Assembly: GCF_000014565.1 (NCBI RefSeq)
Contig: NC_008269.1
Location: 310,001 to 374,000, forward strand
Origin: Rhodococcus jostii RHA1
GTDB taxonomy: Bacteria; Actinomycetota; Actinomycetes; Mycobacteriales; Mycobacteriaceae
Direction: 5' to 3'
Length of the DNA: 64,000 nt
Of the stretch, positions 63,962 through 64,000 are shown one piece after another; within the stretch, counting starts at the first letter, position 1; every line of letters starts with the position of its first letter. The notes beneath the pieces are model-generated. The model searched no databases and had not been told where the DNA came from. It saw only the letters and a program-made list of their open reading frames with translations. Made by a program: the position numbers and the translations under genes.

Positions 63962-64000
63962 GGTCTCCCCCACCCCCTCCCTCACTCATGGCGCCGCCGA

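Overview
The window is high-GC DNA with actinobacterial features: GTG starts, strong GGAGG sites, a WhiB protein, GAF-ANTAR regulators, an Rv1733c-like membrane protein pair, a mycobacterial-type L,D-transpeptidase, a WS/DGAT acyltransferase and a dnaK-grpE-dnaJ operon. Together these suggest Rhodococcus or a close Nocardiaceae relative. No rRNA, tRNA, replication origin or CRISPR array was seen. The density of accessory genes, insertion sequences and decayed genes suggests a large plasmid or a chromosomal island.

Region 1 (0-8 kb): Rv1733c-like membrane protein, patatin-like phospholipase, a frameshifted IS110-type transposase, a DUF1931 histone-fold protein, a ruined dihydrofolate-reductase-like gene, a PhoU-like protein, the scrambled C-terminus of an XRE/MmyB-type regulator, and a DUF488 protein. 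Region 2 (8-14 kb): TetR regulator, L,D-transpeptidase lipoprotein, STAS protein without the usual phospho-acceptor, second Rv1733c-like protein, GAF-ANTAR regulator and an acidic repeat protein. Region 3 (14-31 kb): many small unknown proteins, a ferritin-like helical protein beside a J-domain protein, Hsp20 divergent from an HspR/MerR-like regulator with a clear operator between them, WhiB coupled to a tiny membrane peptide, a Stealth-type sugar-phosphate transferase (frameshifted), two tandem GAF-ANTAR genes, an ANTAR-only gene, DUF3052, DUF2267 and a second Hsp20.

Region 4 (30-40 kb) is the core: an SCP2-alpha/beta-hydrolase fusion, then dnaK-grpE-dnaJ behind a recognisable promoter, then a WS/DGAT (wax ester/triacylglycerol synthase) gene preceded by alternating CRP-type half-sites, then a run of very small proteins and a remnant of a second DUF1931 gene. 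The mix of alpha-crystallins, chaperones, Rv1733c-like proteins, storage-lipid synthesis and many ANTAR/STAS/WhiB regulators resembles a dormancy or stress regulon gathered in one place. No DosR/DosS pair or convincing DosR box was found, so this is an analogy of content.

Region 5 (40-64 kb) is more ordinary accessory DNA: lipoproteins, small zinc-ribbon proteins, a YbdK-type carboxylate-amine ligase, a truncated thiamine-diphosphate enzyme, a TetR-SnoaL-SDR cluster with an operator, a TnsA-like remnant, a large helicase-associated protein, a MazF-type toxin-antitoxin pair with operator, IS6, IS481 and IS110 elements, a SAM methyltransferase, GNAT, hydrolase, another ANTAR protein and a SodC-like lipoprotein. 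At least nine genes are broken by single-base indels, several in G/C runs. Real decay and consensus error cannot be separated from the sequence alone.
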